Assembly (NCBI GenBank): GCA_947095585.1
Contig: OX352762.1
Location: forward strand, 95,640,249 to 95,704,248
Direction: 5' to 3'
DNA: 64,000 nt
Source: Nephrocerus scutellatus
Taxonomy: Eukaryota; Arthropoda; Insecta; Diptera; Pipunculidae
The position numbers and the translations under genes are program-made. Positions 21,358 through 32,483 of the stretch are shown piece after piece (positions within the stretch are counted from its first letter, which is position 1; the number at the start of each line of letters is the position of its first letter). The notes under the pieces were generated by a model, which saw only the letters and a list, made by a program, of their open reading frames with translations, searched no databases and was not told the origin of the DNA.

Positions 21358-23300
21358 TATCCTATATCCCCCTGTTGGTCCTAGGGCCTCTACTACGCCT
21401 ACGCACAATCGCGTGCGGTTCCTGGGAACTGTCTCTCCAACTGTTCCCCAATTGCCGTGACTCCTCTTCAACTGTTCAGCACCATGTATTTCTCGGACGA
21501 CCCGTTCTTCTACCATCCTGAGATAACGAATTCCATTGCATTGCGTAGCTGGCAGCTTGGTGTTTAAGCTGATCGCATTGCTTCGCCATATCATGGACAT
21601 CATTCCAAATACTGATTTTGCTTTGCCGATTCGATTGACATTGTTCTGTTCGGTTCCACCTTCGGTCGAGACAATACTCCCAATATATTGGAAACTCTCT
21701 ACTCTCTCTACCGGTTGTCCAGCAATGTTAACTTAAGTAACTGAGTTAGTGCCGAGGTTGATAATTTTGGTTTTGGCAATATTAATCTTCAAACCCGCAA
21801 CATATGCCTCCCTTTCCACATTTGTTGTCATTTGGTGCAGCTCCATAATCCTGTGTGAGGGTAACAAACGTCGTCAGCGTAGTAGCAAATAGTAGTAGAA
21901 AGAACGCAAATGCCTCTCCAGTTTTCGCACTCCATAAGACTACCTTTTTTAGGGAGCTTGACAATCATTCCCTTCTTCCACTCTTCGAGGAAACTTTTTG
22001 CCTCCCAAGCTCTCTCTACAAGAGAATATAAAAGCTTTGCTGATGTCGTTGGAGCGGCACGCAGAAGCTCTGCGCATATACCATCTAGTCTAACCGACTT
22101 GCTGTTCTTTAGTGCGTTGATCGCGGTAGCGATCTCATCTTTACTGGGAGTTGAGGTGCGAATTCGGGAAAATTGTTACTTCCGTCAGCTCCGTTTGATT
22201 TGGGGGATTATCATTGGTGAATACACGGTTAAGGACCGTAGAAAAATTATTCTTTCATCGCTTGAGTTGATCCTCATCTCAAACGATTACGGCACCATCT
22301 AGGTTTCATCGCTTGAGTTGATCCTCATCTCAAACGATTAGAGCACCATCTAGGTCATTCACCGGATGTTGGCTAGAACGGGGACCACCTGTCAGCTCTT
22401 TGGTGATTATGTAAACGGTTCTGCTATCGCTGCTTCCTCTGCTTCTGAGGCCAGGTTGTTAATATAGTTACGTTTGTCACGTCCTACACTACGTTGCACT
22501 TCGCTCATTTCTCTTACAGGGACTCTAGCTCGATCCTCGCTGCTGCTGGGGTATCTACAATACCAGCTTAAAGTAGCTTACGTTCTTCAATCTATTGCTG
22601 GGTATCCTCGGTAAGCCACGTGCAGTGCCTTGTCTGTCTTCTACCACCAATACTTTCCGCTCCATATGTGAAAACTTTTTTCACAGCTTTCCAATGTTCC
22701 TGGATGGTTGTCGGCAGTGAGCTGCTGATTGCATCCACTCCTTGCGATAAATGATCCCGTAATTGTTGGCGTACTGAGGGGATCTTTAGCCGGTCGATGT
22801 TATACGTAGGCATTCGGATGATTTTTTAGAGTCTTTGAACTGTTGCAGTACGAAACTGGACAGTAGCTACCATAAGTTGATGATCCCGTACCATACCAAG
22901 TCAGCTCGTCTTCTGTTTCGGACGTTTAAAAGACAGCTCCTAAAACGTTGGCTGATCACCACATGGTCGATTTGGTTGGATATTGATTGCTTGCCAGGTC
23001 TTATGCTCAAACATGGTCACTCCTTTGACAAGGTGGTAGGTGTTGCAGAAATCAAAAAATCTTTCACCATTGTCATTTCGTGCTTCCCAATCACATGTCT
23101 GAGTCCTTCATTGTCGTTGCCTACCTTGGCATTCAAGTCTCCCATCACGATGACGATATCTCCGTTCGGCTTTGCGTTGAATACAGCGCTTAGCAGATTG
23201 TAGAAGTTATCCTTTTCGTCCTCAGTTATACACATATTTGCCCGGGGACCACCACTAGGGGGTAAAGCAAGCACTACATCACGAACTTGATTGTTGCGCT
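21358..23300 (-). pseudogene. LINE ORF2 with EN and deleted RT (group B)
   Basis: Minus-strand fragments are in ORF2 order. The endonuclease (23274-22870) shows DIVIVMGDLNAKVGNDNEGL and NQIDHVVISQRFRSCLLNVR. The linker (22813-22592) shows YNIDRLKIPSVRQQLRDHL. RT fingers (22160-21900) show EIATAINALKNSKSVRLDGI, AELLRAAPTTSAKLLYSLVE and PKKGSLMECENWRGICVLST. The frame then jumps to YYADDVC (catalytic box 21870-21881), so about 150 codons of the palm are missing. LKINIAKTK and ERVESFQYIGSIVSTEGG follow, and after a second deletion WNSLSQDGRRTGRPRNTW. The group is the one whose endonuclease resembles craniofacial development protein 2. A relative, with the missing palm present, lies at 34064-35470. 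Confidence 0.8.
22254..22355. repeat. 51-bp tandem duplication inside LINE remnant
   Basis: Units at 22254-22304 and 22305-22355 are nearly identical (two adjacent differences, CG versus GA). The duplication lies within the EN-RT linker of the group B pseudogene and would shift nothing in frame (51 = 17 codons). Confidence 0.9.
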
Positions 23301-24689
23301 ACTCAAACTCAAACCAAGCTTTGAGTAGTCAGTGGTTTCCCGATCAATCGCAAGATCCCCATGTAATTATTGGTAACTTATAATTATAATTATACAATTA
23401 CTAGTAAAATTTTAAAAAGTTTTTACTTGTAAAGAGGTTAAACTTGGTATAGGTTATCTCTGAAGAAAAAAAACATGTAATGAGAGAAAAGCTTAAAAAA
23501 TTCGCGAATAAATATAATATAATAATATGAGATAAACACAATAGACACAAAATGTAAGCACTCAATTATAGTCAAACACAGAAAGGAAAAACGACACAAA
23601 TTGCCTCCGGTTGGGTCATAAATGGACACCTCATAACAACTGAAATAACATTTCGACTTGACGTAAGCATTTCCTTGTAATGCATTTATTTTTTAGCGAA
23701 GGGATTTGGAAATTATGCGTGCTTTACGCACAAACACATTGAAATAAATTAATTATATGCTACGTTGACCGACAGTCAATGCCTATTCCACCTGCCAGAT
23801 TCATTGTTTGTATCAATATAAATTGGAAAACTCATTTTGTATTCAATGTATGTATCATTCGGCAAGAGGAAGTAAATAAAGTCATTGTGACAGGCTTGAT
23901 TTTCCTTTTCATGTTATTATTTGTTTAGGGGTTTATTGAAAGGAGCACTCGACTGATATTTATTCAAGCGAAAAATGTTGTGACAGGCCAGTATTAAGTG
24001 TTGTATTGTTTGTAGAAATCTCTGATGAAATTTTAAACAGTTATAATAATAATAATTCAAAATAACTCTTAATTGACGTATGGATCACGGATTAAACGGG
24101 TCTAAAAGCTATACTCCCAGTGTAGACCAAGTTTAGTTTATTTAGAATTCAGATGGATTTTTTAGGCGACAATAACTGCAGGAAAGCGATAAGATAATCC
24201 GTTCTGAATTTATTTCAATTTTATATCTTAAAGCAGTGTGAGTGAATACCTGGAGATTGTTCTTGTTTTGGATTGATTTTGCTCCAATTACAAAGTTATT
24301 TTTTTTCACCAATTTTCCCTAGCGATCATCAGAATTGTCCTCCTATTCATGTAATATTTATGCTCTTGTCGTATCTTATCTGACTGGTGGCAGTGCGCGT
24401 AAACTCCCACGTGGGTAATTTACCTGCAAACATTTGAAAACTGAATGAACGGGCTATTCTATTCAAAGTAAGATTAACACGAGGCTAATATCCGCGCCAG
24501 TAAAAAAACCTTTATCACGAAAACCCATATTGATCTATGATAACGAATACTGCAAACCGATTTAAGAAAATTCTCATGAAACGTACGCTCACTGTGTATA
24601 TCTCGAGCTGCAGTCCAGCTGTAAGATTTTCTGTTCAAACACAAGGCTGAAATAACAGCAGATAACAACTAGATAGAGACAATTAAAAG
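23301..24689. other. No gene seen
   Basis: A+T-rich DNA. No coding, RNA or repeat signal was recognised. Confidence 0.4.
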
Positions 24690-25765
24690 ACCGCCGTCAT
24701 AACCCGAAACTGATCACGGTACGCACGGAACGTGGTGCACATTTCGACTCAGACCACTATCTTGTTGGTATGGTGCTCCTATCCTTGGCTTGATAAATTA
24801 CATCTGATAATCAAATTCGAGTCAACATCCCTGTGTATAGAAGAGACCGGAAACAACTATGGCCGAACGACAAGACTTACCATATATGAAGTGGGAGGAA
24901 GTCCTGTGGTTGAGATGACGAGTGAAGAAGAGAAATAGACACGCCTTAAGGGCCGCGGATATTTAGAGTATGCTTTTTATGGGCAATGCCTTCGTACTTT
25001 GCAACCCGAAATAAGCTACTTATACTTAGAATAACCTTGTGGGCGACTCTTCGTATTTAAAAGCTCATTTCGCACACAACGGGACAGAGGGAAGGGCCTG
25101 GAATAGTTTCTCCCCAGGCGGCCTAGAATCCTAGTGACAAATGTTAGGGTTCGAAGTTCCGGAAGATGATTATCCAGTGATGGTTTTCTCCTTTGCAAAA
25201 AGGCATTTACTCCGAGGTCCATTCCAAGGTTGCGTTGGTGCCGCGGGAGTTGTCCGTGCCCAGTTTGACCGTAAGATTGACCGGCCTGAGGGAAACTGTG
25301 GTGAGGACCCATCTCGTTCTGGGAATGCAACGCGGGGGTTTATGGTTTACTCACGAAGAGAGGACCGCTAAATGGGAATAGTTCAAGAGCATGCTTAATA
25401 GCGAAAATATTGAAATCGTCGGTAGAAACTCAAGAAATATACAAGAAGCTTTCATTCAGAGTGCACAGATAAACATAATACATATACGAGCAGACATTGG
25501 TCCCCGATTAAGATATTGGAGCGCAAATTTGAATCCGTTCAAAACTTTAACTATCTGGGGAAAATTTTAGCAGCCGATAACAGGATGAAACCAGAAAACG
25601 CGAATAATTGTTAAAAGCCTTCTTTTAACTTTTCAAATTGAAAAATTCAATAGATGTTTTGATGGTCATACCAGTAGTTATATCTGGATACGAGATTTGT
25701 GTTCTTAGTAAAAAGCACGCTGACCACTTTGCGTGAAGTTGTTTGCTCCGTCATAGAGGGAGAGG
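24690..25765 (+). pseudogene. Group A LINE with central RT missing
   Basis: The left part (24690-24960) encodes an endonuclease tail, with TVRTERGAHFDSDHYLVGMV containing the conserved SDH motif. It aligns at nucleotide level with the linker of the 53.7-56.1 kb copy (for example AGTCCTGTGG...GAGATG and GACACGCCTTA). The right part (25470-25765) encodes the RT C-terminus: FESVQNFNYLGKILAADNRM and, across a frameshift, a region equivalent to 'VIPVVIYGYEICVLSKKHAD'. The RT catalytic region that should lie between is replaced by an unassigned block at 24975-25380. The copy is therefore a deletion/insertion derivative. Confidence 0.6.
24975..25380 (-). other. Unassigned GC-richer block with open frames
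   Basis: A 104-codon minus frame (25330-25016) and a 76-codon plus frame overlap here. The base composition is visibly richer in G+C than the flanks. I do not recognise either translation. It lies between two halves of a group A LINE, so it may be a piece of another transposon or a rearranged part of this one. No splice or promoter evidence supports a host exon. Confidence 0.3.
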
Positions 25766-26569
25766 AATATTATGCATAACAACGATTTAAAGTATTCAGC
25801 TTACTCACTTGTCAAACTTGATTTGAAAAGTGTCTTACACATTCCTGCTGCGTCAAAAAAATTGTAAATGCTTCTCAACAGGCTTGTGTGTTTTATGTTG
25901 TATCGCTTTACATGCAACATATACACAAATATTTTGCAAACACATCCTTTTGAACTGTGTACAGTGCATATAAACAGAAGAATACCGACAAGGATGTCAT
26001 CATCCTTTTGCCGGTATTCGCTTCATATTCACCTTCAAGTTGTAGCGACTATACTCGTAAGCTGAGAAAAGCACAGCTAATTCCTCATTCGCTGCATACG
26101 ATAATTCCTCTCTTATTGAGACTATAATCATGTGCTGAAGTGGCTATTACTGAGATAACATATCGTTCTATAAGTTGTGCTTCGTACTGGTATCATCAAT
26201 GAAGCTGCCAACAAAGCAAGTCAAGAGGCGAACCTCTGCCTGACTGGAAAAGTACCAAAAACTATGTCAATTTCTCCATGATGTTCGTAACGATGATTGC
26301 AAAGTCACAGCATCCATTGCAGTCGACGATTGATAGTATGTACTTGTCAATGCAATTTTTCATATGAAAATACGGGACCACCTCTATAGGCATACAGGGA
26401 TGTCTTCATAGATATTTCTACCTACACAAATTACTCGATTTATATTTAATTTCTATGCATATACTTTAATAAGTTCTACTTTTACATAGCGAAGACATTT
26501 CCACTTAGTTAGACAGAGCTTGTGTATGCTGATGCATGGGGACATGAAAAAAAAACCATTAAAATGTTA
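25766..26569. other. No gene seen
   Basis: A+T-rich DNA without a recognised element. Confidence 0.4.
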
Positions 26570-26702
26570 ATGTAAATTCTCTAATCGGAGATACACATGT
26601 ATGCAAGGTTTGAATAAAATCGGACTTTAGGATGTGGATTTAAAATTGATTGCAAGATTTGGCCACAAACACATCCGGACGCGAAGTTAATGTAGAGAAT
26701 AA
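26570..26702 (+). repeat. 'GAAGTTAATGTAGAGAAT' repeat, copy 1
   Basis: The copy contains GGAGATACACATGTATGCAA, then AATAAAATCGGACTTTAGGA, and ends GCGAAGTTAATGTAGAGAAT. The same terminal phrase closes copies at 27429 and 46397 and, inverted, opens the one at 45278. An A-rich stretch with AAATAAAT-like runs follows to 26780. Confidence 0.65.
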
Positions 26703-27099
26703 TAAAACAAAATAAGATTAAAATAAATAAATAAATTAAAAATAATAAGAAGAGAAAAATAAAATAAAAAAATAAATTCAAAATTCTGATAAAAAGACTT
26801 CCTCACATCATTTAAAAGAACATTGCGAAGAACAAAATTCTTTGGATAGAATGCCATGAATTTGTTTATTTCTCAAATTACACTTTTTTAAACAAATTTA
26901 TACAAAATATTAGCAACTACTGTTGTCAGTGAATGTTATGCATGCCGCCAGTCAAAACCCACTCAATATTTGTTCACCAGCCATTTGCTTTTTTCTTAAC
27001 TACGGGCGAATGCAACCATAATCACATTACGTCGGACAAAACAACCACAACGAAAAGCATAAAAAAACAATCCATAAAAATTAAAATTGTTCGTGCAAA
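26703..27099. other. A-rich tract, then no gene seen
   Basis: The first 80 bases are an A-rich simple sequence of AATAA/AAAT units. The remainder shows nothing recognised. Confidence 0.4.
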
Positions 27100-27429
27100 T
27101 TCTCTTATCTGAGATACAAAGTTTGAAAAAAATCTGTTTAGTTTTTAATGAATTTGGGCGCCCCTAAGCCTCGGTTCCCGAGCACTTTCAATTTTTTATA
27201 AAAATGGCAGTCATCAGAGATAGGTACACATCTGTATAAAATTTGAAAAAAATCGGGTTAATTTTAAAAAAGTGTTTATGATCCTAAGGGCCGAGGGGGT
27301 CCAAATTTAAATACCAAAAGTTTGAATAAAATCGTTCATTGGGAAGTGGGTTAAAAATTGATTGCAATATTCCACGACAGATAGACAAACACACACACGG
27401 GCTGGCGGGCGAAGTTAATATAGAGAATT
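27100..27429 (+). repeat. 'GAAGTTAATGTAGAGAAT' repeat, copy 2
   Basis: Two or three diverged subunits with GAGATA...ACA and TTGAAAAAAATC(T/G)G motifs lead to the terminus GGGCGAAGTTAATATAGAGA. Similar subunits are clearer in the inverted copy at 45278-45800. Confidence 0.65.
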
Positions 27430-27769
27430 TAAAAATTGAAACAAATTTTCTTACGCAATGGAAAACGCACGCATACAGCTACCACTTTTTGGGAGTTCAG
27501 AAAACAATAGAAGGAGGCCGCAACAAATCACTATGAACAAGAAATACGTATAGCTGCTGTGACAGCTCCCACTTTTGTAGCAGATCTAACTAGTTCTAGG
27601 AACTTAGAGCAGGCTGTTGGAAATCGAGTCAGAAACTCAATGCATCATCTGATTAGGGCAACAATCTTGCGACCGTTGGAAATCATAAATATGATTTAAA
27701 AACAAGAACATGGCATAAAACAACGACTCAGTGTGTGCAAAGAATAAAGACTCAACTTAATTGTTCCAG

Positions 27770-27885
27770 GGTACCTACCTTGCCATTCCCGCTGAAGCTC
27801 AACGCTGCGATATTTTTGGATTAAAAGTATACTTACCACACCATTCCCGCTGAAGCTCAACGCTGCGACATTTTCTGTTGTCATT
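27770..27885. repeat. Short direct duplication
   Basis: The phrase CATTCCCGCTGAAGCTCAAC followed by GCTGCGA occurs at about 27783 and again at about 27841, some 58 bases apart. The spacer is unrelated A+T-rich DNA. Confidence 0.8.
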
Positions 27886-28239
27886 ATACGCTTACACCGT
27901 TTTCATTTTGCGCTATCCTACATATCTACGCACCTCAAGGAGCTACGAAAAATTATCTTCGTCATACAGAAATTGCATCAATAACAATACTTTTTAAAGA
28001 AACGGAAAATAAAACGAAATTTAAAGATACCAAAAAACTACCTTATTTAACTATAAGAACACTTCAAAAACGGAATGAATTTCCAGTCAAACGCAAGCAA
28101 AAAAAATATATTCAAAAAATTAAAATAAATTTTATTTCAAATAATTGAAAATAATTTTTCATATTTTCATTTTAATTAAAATTAACTTTTTTCATTATTT
28201 TAAATTGTGTTTAATACCATACAGTAGTTATTATTGTGT
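27886..28239. other. No gene seen
   Basis: A+T-rich DNA upstream of the LINE. The true 5' end of the LINE could not be located. Confidence 0.35.
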
Positions 28240-28330
28240 TAAAATATTTTAAGATTAATTATTCATATCTAAAAGTGTTAAATTTATTGGTCAAGATCGA
28301 TACAGAAAGCAAGATCTTAAAAAGAACAAA

Positions 28331-28594
28331 TTGAGTCTGGTGCTGTTGGATAATTTAAACGACAAGATCATCACACTGAATCAACAAAAGAAGTCAAATA
28401 AAATCCTAACGACAAAAATTGATGAACTCGAACAGCGGTTACAGGCGTTTTCAAATATTGTTCATCAAGCGTGGATACTGCTGATAGCAATACCATCAAA
28501 ACAAAGACATCATATCGTAACGTTACCAAAGAATCAGACACAAAAAAGCAGTTACGTTAAAAAGTATTGTTATTCAAGTTTTTATTTTATTTGA
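28331..28594 (+). pseudogene. ORF1 remnant with coiled coil
   Basis: LINE ORF1 proteins bind the element's RNA and form multimers. The frame begins at an alternative codon and reads LDNLNDKIITLNQQKKSNKI, then TTKIDELEQRLQAFSNI. This has the spacing of a coiled coil over about 45 residues, as seen in ORF1 of jockey/CR1 elements. The reading then loses character and stops at 28594. No zinc knuckles or RNA-recognition fold are visible, so most of ORF1 is missing or was never present in this truncated copy. Confidence 0.45.
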
Positions 28595-28834
28595 GTAGTT
28601 TTTAGAAGTAGAATTTTTTATTGACTTTCTGTCTCGGTAGCTGTGCGTGCCTTTTTCGTTTGTTAGGCCTGGTACTACAAACGAATAAGTAACGTTTTCA
28701 CTGTTGAGTGGTTGGTTCGTAGAAATTCTTCTTATTATTGTTATTTTTCATATTTTTTGATTTTTTATTTTATTATTATCTTATTTTACGTATATTTTCA
28801 TCATCTTGACGGTTCGGTATTTTTAATTTGTAAA

Positions 28835-31693
28835 ATGAACTCATATTTTGAAATTCATTTCACAAATATTCGCGGCATTAAAAGTAATTTCAACTCGATC
28901 GTAGCACATCTTGACGCGAATAAACCTGCGGTTCTAAGTTTATGTGAAACGCAGGCATCTTATATGGGTACCTCAAATGATTTTCAATGTCAGGGGTATT
29001 CTCGTGTCGACTGTTTGGTTCCTCATCGTGGGGTTATTTTATTTATACGAGAAGACATCATTTTTAGTGTACCTAATTTTAATATTCCAAACAGTAATCC
29101 AATGTTCAATACGATATGGATTGAAATTGTAATTTCAAACCATTCGATATTTATATGTTCCCTTTATCGTAGTCCTAATTTGTCACCTGATGACACTAAT
29201 ATTGAGTTTAATTACTTATCAGACACAATAGACAAGATTTACCAATCATCACCAACATCAGAATTGGTAGTCTTGGGTGATTTTAATGTCCACAATGATT
29301 CATGGTTGACCTATTCGAATGGTAGAGATCGATCAGGTGAATCAGCTGAACTATTTTCAAATGTTAATCTTTTCACCAAACTCGTTGATAAGCCAACTAG
29401 GTATCCCGATACTACTGGTCAATCACCTCACCTTTTAGATTTATTTCTTACAACTATGCCTGATAAATATTCAATTGATGTATCTGCTCCATTAGGTCTT
29501 TCTGACCATGCTTTGATAGTAGCCAAATTTTCAATATCACCAGCCCTTATAGAGACTACAAGTAAAAGGCTACTCTGGCACTATAAAAATGCTAACTGGG
29601 AGCTCCTGAACCAATTTTATAGCTCATTTGATTGGTCAACCTGTTTTTGCAGCAATAATGCTGATGAAGCATCACAACTTATCACGTCAACCATTTTGCT
29701 AGGAATGAAAAATTGCATTCCTTCTTCATTTAAAAAGAAAAATACTCATAAAAATAAATGGTTTAACGAACATTGCAGGTCAGCAGTCGCGTGTAAAAAA
29801 GCAGCCCATTTGGACTACGTTAATTACACTTCTTAAGAAAACCTTGTAAAGTTTCGAATTGCTAGAAACAGATCAAACGCTATATTGAAAAGGTCTAAAA
29901 TAATATATGACCTTAAGATTCGAGATAGCATGCGAAAAATTTTGGATTCTGATTCAAACAGTCGAAGCTTTTGGTCGTTTGCTGCATTGGTTAAAAGAAA
30001 CTTTGCTGACAATACTTCGTCTATTCCTTCATTATTTCATAATGGTATTCATTATAGAACTAATATTGAAAAAGCTAATCTCTTAGCTTCTCATTTCGCT
30101 GGTGCGTCTACTCTTCCTTTAACTAATCAAAGCCCCCCTATTCTCCCGAATCTAGGCCCAGGTATGTCTAAAATCTATTTTCGGAAACGGGTTGTTTCAA
30201 AGATTCTGAAAGAACTTGACCCCAATAAAGCGACTGGCCCCGACGGTATTCCGCCATTAGTATTGAAAAGTTGTCATCTTACTTTGGCAAAACCGCTTGG
30301 CAAATTGTTTCATCTCTCAATGAAGACAGGTGTTTTTCCATCGTTTTGGAAAATAGCAAATATTCAACCCGTTCCGAAAAAAGGTGATAAATCGGCACCT
30401 ACGAACTACCGACCTATTGCTTTGTTGTCGGTTCTATCGAAGGTAATGGAATCTATCGTTAATTTCAGACTAATGAACTATCTGGATTCGAATGTTCTTT
30501 TATCCGATGTGCAGTATGGATTTCGTAAAAATCGATCTTCAGGCGAACTAATGACGTGCATGACTCATTGTTTGGAGCGAAGCATTGAAAACCTAGGTGA
30601 ATCAAGCGTTGTTACCTTAGATATTGCTAAAGCTTTTGATAGAGTATGGCATGATTGTCTTATTAATAAGATTCGTGCGCTGAATTTACACTCCTCTCTC
30701 ATTACATGGATTGAGAATTATTTATGGAACCGTAAAATAAAAGTTGTATTAAATGGTATATCTTCAGATTCACATGGGATCAATGCTGGCGTGCCTCAAG
30801 GATCATCCTTGTCTCCCACGCTCTTCTTGATATATATCAACGACCTATTGTCTTCTACAACCTGTGATATCCATTCATTTGCTGATGATACAACACTATC
30901 GGCCTCCATTGAGTTTGACAATCAAAAAGAATGCAATTCTCGCTTGAATGGTTCGCGTGAATTAATGAATTTGACTATTCTGTCTAACATTCAAATCATT
31001 CTTGATTGGGGCATTTCTAACAGAGTAGAATTTAACCCAAATAAATTCTAGTCTTGCCTTTTCTCTCAGAAGACAACTCAACATTATGTTCCTCCTGTTA
31101 TTAATGGTACCTCTATTGCGAGATCTGATTCACTTAAGTTGTTAGGTTTAAAAGTATTAAGTGATCTTTCCTGGAAAGAACATATTTATCAAATTTCAAA
31201 AAGAGCTAGCCAATGTTTAGGCTTCATAAGACGTTGTAACTTCTACTTCACTCCCTCTGAAGTGTTAAGATTATATAAATCTTATGTTAGACCAATTTTA
31301 GAATTTAATTCATATGTGTGGGGTGGTGCTCCAAGATCGCATTTGGTTCATCTTGATGGTGTTCAGAATAGAGTTATCCGTTTGATAAACGATGTAACCA
31401 TTACTTCGTCTCTTGATACTTTGGAGCACAGACGAAATGTAGGAGCTTTATCTGTTTTCTATAAATTTTACAACGGTAAATGTTCTGTAGAAACCCGTTC
31501 TCTAGTTCCTGGGCCTTTTCTCAGTAACGTAAACACTCGTTTAAGGTGCAATCAACATAGATTTGCCTTAAAACTTTTTTCATGTAGAACCCAACACTTT
31601 AAATCCTCCTTTTTTCCGAGAGTCTCTTCGATGTGGAATCAATTGGTCGAACACGTGTTTCCAGAATCTTATAATCTGCAAATTAGCCGTTAA
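28835..31693 (+). pseudogene. LINE ORF2: endonuclease and reverse transcriptase with two nonsense codons
   Basis: One continuous reading frame of about 950 codons from ATG 28835 to TAA 31693 is interrupted only by TAA at 29834-29836 and TAG at 31049-31051. There are no frameshifts, since the three open segments share one frame. The N-terminal APE-like endonuclease shows FTNIRGIKSNFNS, LSLCETQ, SLYRSPN, VVLGDFNVHND, HLLDLFLTT and LSDHALI. The RT shows ATGPDGIPPLVLK, PVPKKGD, NYRPIALLSVLSKVMES, LDIAKAFDRVWH, AGVPQGSSLSPTLF and FADD at 30878-30889. It continues with LKLLGLKVL and the C-terminal LEHRRNVGALSVFYKFYNGK. The start was chosen because upstream codons are hydrophobic A+T-rich filler. 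There is no RNase H. Both stops could come from single C-to-T changes (CAA or CAG). Confidence 0.9.
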
Positions 31694-31743
31694 CAACTTC
31701 TTGAAGGATGATGGTTAAAGTATTCATAAGTTGTTTCTTAATA

Positions 31744-31746
<3 letters not shown>

Positions 31747-31775
<29 letters not shown>
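31747..31775 (+). repeat. Internal A-run (29 A)
   Basis: It follows about 53 bases after the ORF2 stop. It may be an internal A tract of the 3' UTR or an alternative tail. Confidence 0.9.
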
Positions 31776-31778
<3 letters not shown>

Positions 31779-32042
31779 TTTATCAGTATTTTTTAAATTA
31801 TTTTTATAATTTGTAATATTTTCTTGGTCAAGGTTTTTTGTAGTTTTCCCTGACCATGATTCATTGATAAAAGTATTTGGACTCGCGTCGTTCTAAATTC
31901 GTGTTCGTTTTTCGTATTGCTTTTCCAATGAATCAGGGAGAATTCTGAGAAAATAAATTGAAACCGGCGGAATGTGATATATTGTAAAGCACATTCTTTC
32001 GATTTTTATTTTATTTTGAATTTAATAAAGGGCTTAGCCCAA

Positions 32043-32091
32043 CTTATTGCCGTGACGTAAGTCATTCAGGGAGTCATCACTTGGCAATAAG
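32043..32091 (+). other. 3' UTR hairpin of the LINE
   Basis: CTTATTGCC at 32043-32051 pairs exactly with GGCAATAAG at 32083-32091, with further partial pairing inside the loop (GTGAC with GTCATCAC). It lies ten bases before the terminal A-run. In several LINEs a 3' terminal stem-loop is the RT recognition site; that role is inferred here. Confidence 0.6.
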
Positions 32092-32144
32092 TCTCTATAT
32101 AAAAAAAAAAAAAAAAAAAAAAAAAATGGTTATACTAATGATTA

Positions 32145-32483
32145 CTCCGGACAAGTAGCTCATCAGGTCAGTGATAATCTATGGCTATCCCATATAATTC
32201 ACGTCTCACCAATAAATATGAAGAAGATCTCCCTACTTAAAAGTAAGGTACTTAGGATTTCTACAGGACTCTGGAGGGTGCCAAACAGCTATAAGTTTGT
32301 GTCGACTGCAAGACTTTACGAAGCAGCAGGTCTGCTGCCAATAACCGACCACTTGTTCCAAATGGCGAGTAAATTCGTTGACGGGCTGGAAACACATCTA
32401 AATCCTGAGATGCAAGGACTGAGAGTCGAGGAAATCGCGCCAAGCCACAGGTACATACACATCACAACGAATCACAGATGCTA
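32145..32483 (+). pseudogene. Jockey LINE ORF2 C-terminal fragment
   Basis: The plus strand reads SKVLRISTGLWRVPNSYKFV, then ARLYEAAGLLPITDHLFQMA, then EMQGLRVEEIAPSHRYIHI. This is the same family as the minus-strand jockey copy at 16285-18335, and the nucleotide match starts at about 32148 (CTCATCAGG...CAGTGATAA). It is a scrap of the RT C-terminus starting immediately after the LINE tail. Confidence 0.8.

Larger units (their letters stand above)
28240..32126 (+). mobile_element. Jockey/CR1-type LINE, nearly complete, polyadenylated
   Basis: This is the best-preserved element in the window. It contains an ORF1 remnant (28331-28594), an ORF2 with endonuclease and RT (28835-31693), an internal A-run (31747-31775), a 3' UTR with a hairpin and AATAAA-like signals, and a terminal A-run at 32101-32126. 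The 5' boundary is approximate. No target-site duplication was found around the distal A-run. Relatives occur at 43190-45060 and 18336-19690. The exact clade (CR1, Daphne or jockey) needs a phylogeny. Confidence 0.8.
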
